This document shows, piece by piece, positions 62,161 through 64,000 of a DNA stretch of 64,000 nt; positions within the stretch are counted from its first letter, which is position 1; every line of letters begins with the position of its first letter. The stretch covers positions 1,612,001 to 1,676,000 of the forward strand of contig CAVYMJ010000006.1 in assembly GCA_963769585.1 (NCBI GenBank), given 5' to 3'. The notes under the pieces are model-generated. The model saw only the letters and a list, made by a program, of their open reading frames with translations, searched no databases and was not told where the DNA came from. Source of the DNA: SSC3 sp963769585. GTDB lineage: Bacteria > Actinomycetota > Actinomycetes > Propionibacteriales > Nocardioidaceae. The position numbers and the translations under genes are program-made.

Positions 62161-64000
62161 GAAGCACCTCCATGATGCGGGCAGCCGCCTCTTCGTCGTT
62201 CAGACCCTCTTCGAGCGCTTCGGCGCGCGCCTCGAGGACCCGCTTGAAGTCACTCGGCAGGACCTGGGTGAACCGGCCAAGGGCGGCCGGCCAGTCTGCG
62301 AGCAGCTCGTCGGCGACTGTCGACTCGGTCTCCTCGAAGTGCCGGCGAACCAACGTCTCGAGCTCGTCCGCGATCTGGCCCTCGACCTTGCTGAGCTCGA
62401 CGAGCTCGGTGTTGACCCTGCCCTCGTCGAGATCGAGCACGAAGGCGTAGCCACCGGACATACCGGCCGCGAAGTTGCGCCCGGTGGGTCCGAGGACCAC
62501 GACCCGCCCGCCCGTCATGTACTCGCAGCCGTGGTCGCCCACTCCCTCCACCACGGCCGAGACGCCGGAGTTGCGCACGCAGAAGCGCTCGCCCGCCTGG
62601 CCGCGCAAGAAGATCTCACCAGCCGTCGCGCCGTAGGCGATCGTGTTGCCGGCGATGATCTGCTGGGAGGCGTCGAACGTGGCTGCCCGGTCAGGGCGTA
62701 CGACGAGCCTCCCGCCCGAGAGCCCCTTGCCGACGTAGTCGTTGGCGTCCCCCTCCAGGCGCAGCGTGATCCCCCGAGGCAGGAACGCCCCGAAGGACTG
62801 CCCCGCCGAACCGGTGAACGTGAAGTCGATCGTCCCGTCGGGAAGCCCCTCGCCCTTGTAGCGCTTGGTGACCTCGTGGCCGAGGATCGTGCCAACCGTG
62901 CGGTTGACGTTGCGCACCTTGAGCTGCGCGCGCACCGGCTCGCCCGTCTCCAACGCGTCCTTGGCCAGGGCCACGAGCTCGTTGTCGAGCGCCTTGTCCA
63001 AGCCGTGGTCCTGGCCGGTGGTGTTGTGGCGCGGCGCCCCCTCGGGCAGGGCGGGCACGTGCAGCACCGGGGTCAGGTCAAGACCGGAGGCCTTCCAGTG
63101 GTCCACCGCCTCGACGACGTCGAGCGCCTCGGCATGGCCGATCGCCTCCTCGAGCGTGCGGAAGCCCAGCTCGGCGAGGTACTCACGCACCTCCTCGGCG
63201 ATGTACTCGAAGAAGTTGACCACGAACTCCGGGCGCCCGTTGAAGCGCTCCCGCAGGACCGGGTTCTGGGTGGCGACGCCGACCGGGCAGGTGTCGAGGT
63301 GACACACGCGCATCATGATGCAGCCCGACACGACCAGCGGAGCGGTCGCGAAACCGAACTCTTCGGCGCCGAGCAGGGCGGCGATGATCACGTCACGGCC
63401 GGTCTTGAGCTGGCCGTCGGCCTGGACCACGATCCGGTCCCTGAGCCCGTTGAGCAGCAGCGTCTGCTGGGTCTCGGCCAAGCCGAGCTCCCACGGGCCA
63501 CCAGCGTGCTTGAGGGAGGTCAGCGGCGAAGCGCCGGTGCCACCGTCGTGGCCCGAGATCAGGACCACGTCCGCGTGCGCCTTGGAGACGCCCGCGGCGA
63601 CGGTACCGACCCCGACCTCGGCCACCAGCTTCACGTGGATCCGTGCAGCAGGGTTGGCGTTCTTCAGGTCGTGGATCAGCTGAGCCAGGTCCTCGATCGA
63701 GTAGATGTCGTGGTGCGGCGGCGGCGAGATGAGCCCCACCCCCGGCGTGCTGTGCCGTGTCTTGGCCACCCACGGGTAGACCTTGTGACCGGGCAGCTGA
63801 CCACCCTCGCCGGGCTTCGCCCCCTGCGCCATCTTGATCTGGATGTCGTCGGAGTTGGTGAGGTACTCCGAGGTGACACCGAAGCGACCGGACGCCACCT
63901 GCTTGATCGACGAGCGTCGCTCGGGGTCGTAGAGACGGTCCGCGTCCTCCCCACCCTCACCGGTGTTCGACTTGCCGCCGAGGCGGTTCATCGCAATGGC
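62153..64000 (-). CDS. gltB: Glutamate synthase large subunit, C-terminal part (cut by window edge)
   Basis: The last 615 residues of GltB, which is about 1500 residues in full. It includes the end of the FMN/2-oxoglutarate domain (GAKPGEGGQLPGHKVYPWVA, then VGTVAAGVSKAHADVVLISGHDGGTGASP), the [3Fe-4S] cysteines in CIMMRVCHLDTCPVG, and the C-terminal GXGXG beta-helix (about the last 270 residues). The frame continues off the right edge with no start in the window. It is followed directly by gltD in an overlapping operon. Confidence 0.96.
   Translation of the reverse strand, partial: AIAMNRLGGKSNTGEGGEDADRLYDPERRSSIKQVASGRFGVTSEYLTNSDDIQIKMAQGAKPGEGGQLPGHKVYPWVAKTRHSTPGVGLISPPPHHDIYSIEDLAQLIHDLKNANPAARIHVKLVAEVGVGTVAAGVSKAHADVVLISGHDGGTGASPLTSLKHAGGPWELGLAETQQTLLLNGLRDRIVVQADGQLKTGRDVIIAALLGAEEFGFATAPLVVSGCIMMRVCHLDTCPVGVATQNPVLRERFNGRPEFVVNFFEYIAEEVREYLAELGFRTLEEAIGHAEALDVVEAVDHWKASGLDLTPVLHVPALPEGAPRHNTTGQDHGLDKALDNELVALAKDALETGEPVRAQLKVRNVNRTVGTILGHEVTKRYKGEGLPDGTIDFTFTGSAGQSFGAFLPRGITLRLEGDANDYVGKGLSGGRLVVRPDRAATFDASQQIIAGNTIAYGATAGEIFLRGQAGERFCVRNSGVSAVVEGVGDHGCEYMTGGRVVVLGPTGRNFAAGMSGGYAFVLDLDEGRVNTELVELSKVEGQIADELETLVRRHFEETESTVADELLADWPAALGRFTQVLPSDFKRVLEARAEALEEGLNDEEAAARIMEVLHG

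Overview
The window is 64 kb of a high-GC actinobacterial chromosome. The best guess is Nocardioides or a close relative in the Nocardioidaceae. The evidence is the heavy use of GTG starts, four-base ATGA/GTGA gene overlaps, and actinobacterial marker families: SepH, DUF5998, DUF4192, DUF7455, LprG-P55, a PdtaR-type ANTAR regulator, and a ParC/ParE pair of the actinobacterial kind. No insertion sequence, prophage, CRISPR array or rRNA operon is visible. The region is mostly housekeeping, with a few accessory islets.

Layout. 1-6.4 kb: an operon of a cyclooxygenase-like fatty-acid dioxygenase and a cytochrome P450, divergent from a sugar-lactone oxidase, then a TRIC-type membrane protein and the cell-division protein SepH. 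6.4-12.8 kb: a two-domain fatty acyl-CoA reductase, small hypothetical and membrane proteins, a rhodanese, thymidine kinase, a phosphodiesterase and DUF5998. 12.8-26 kb: a Pat-like acetyltransferase/CoA-ligase fusion, then parC coupled to lprG, a P55-like exporter and an Apd1-like protein, a carbonic anhydrase, a small redox locus with an XRE-cupin regulator, and parE. 26.4-30.9 kb: DUF7455, DUF456, a DMT transporter, a secreted protein, the primary sigma factor SigA and an HhH-GPD protein.

31-41.4 kb: a GCS2-type ligase, DUF4192, DNA polymerase IV with an extra C-terminal domain, 5-oxoprolinase pxpABC, oligopeptidase B, a group 2 sigma factor and coaE. 41.4-44.7 kb is the least ordinary stretch. 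A RibD-C reductase gene runs out into five perfect copies of a 22-bp tandem repeat. The next gene, an acyl-adenylating ligase, carries four diverged inverted copies of the same unit inside its reading frame. After it come a DJ-1/AraC regulator, two palindromes and a 52-residue membrane protein. 44.7-52.2 kb: rpsA, a methyltransferase, a flippase-like protein, polA and a GNAT protein. 52.3-57.9 kb: DUF554 and a complete branched-chain amino-acid ABC importer, livKHMGF. 58-64 kb: the ANTAR regulator, a 53-codon ORF, tRNA-Leu(CAA), pyruvate kinase, and gltD followed by gltB cut by the window edge.

Most units are short operons ended by perfect hairpins; those after the acyl-CoA reductase, DUF7455, rpsA and gltD are clear. 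The most interesting items are the dioxygenase-P450 pair, a possible two-gene counterpart of fungal oxylipin synthases; the 22-bp repeat that has become coding sequence; and the twin-palindrome control region between the DJ-1/AraC regulator and the small membrane protein. All function calls come from reading motifs by eye; no database search was run.
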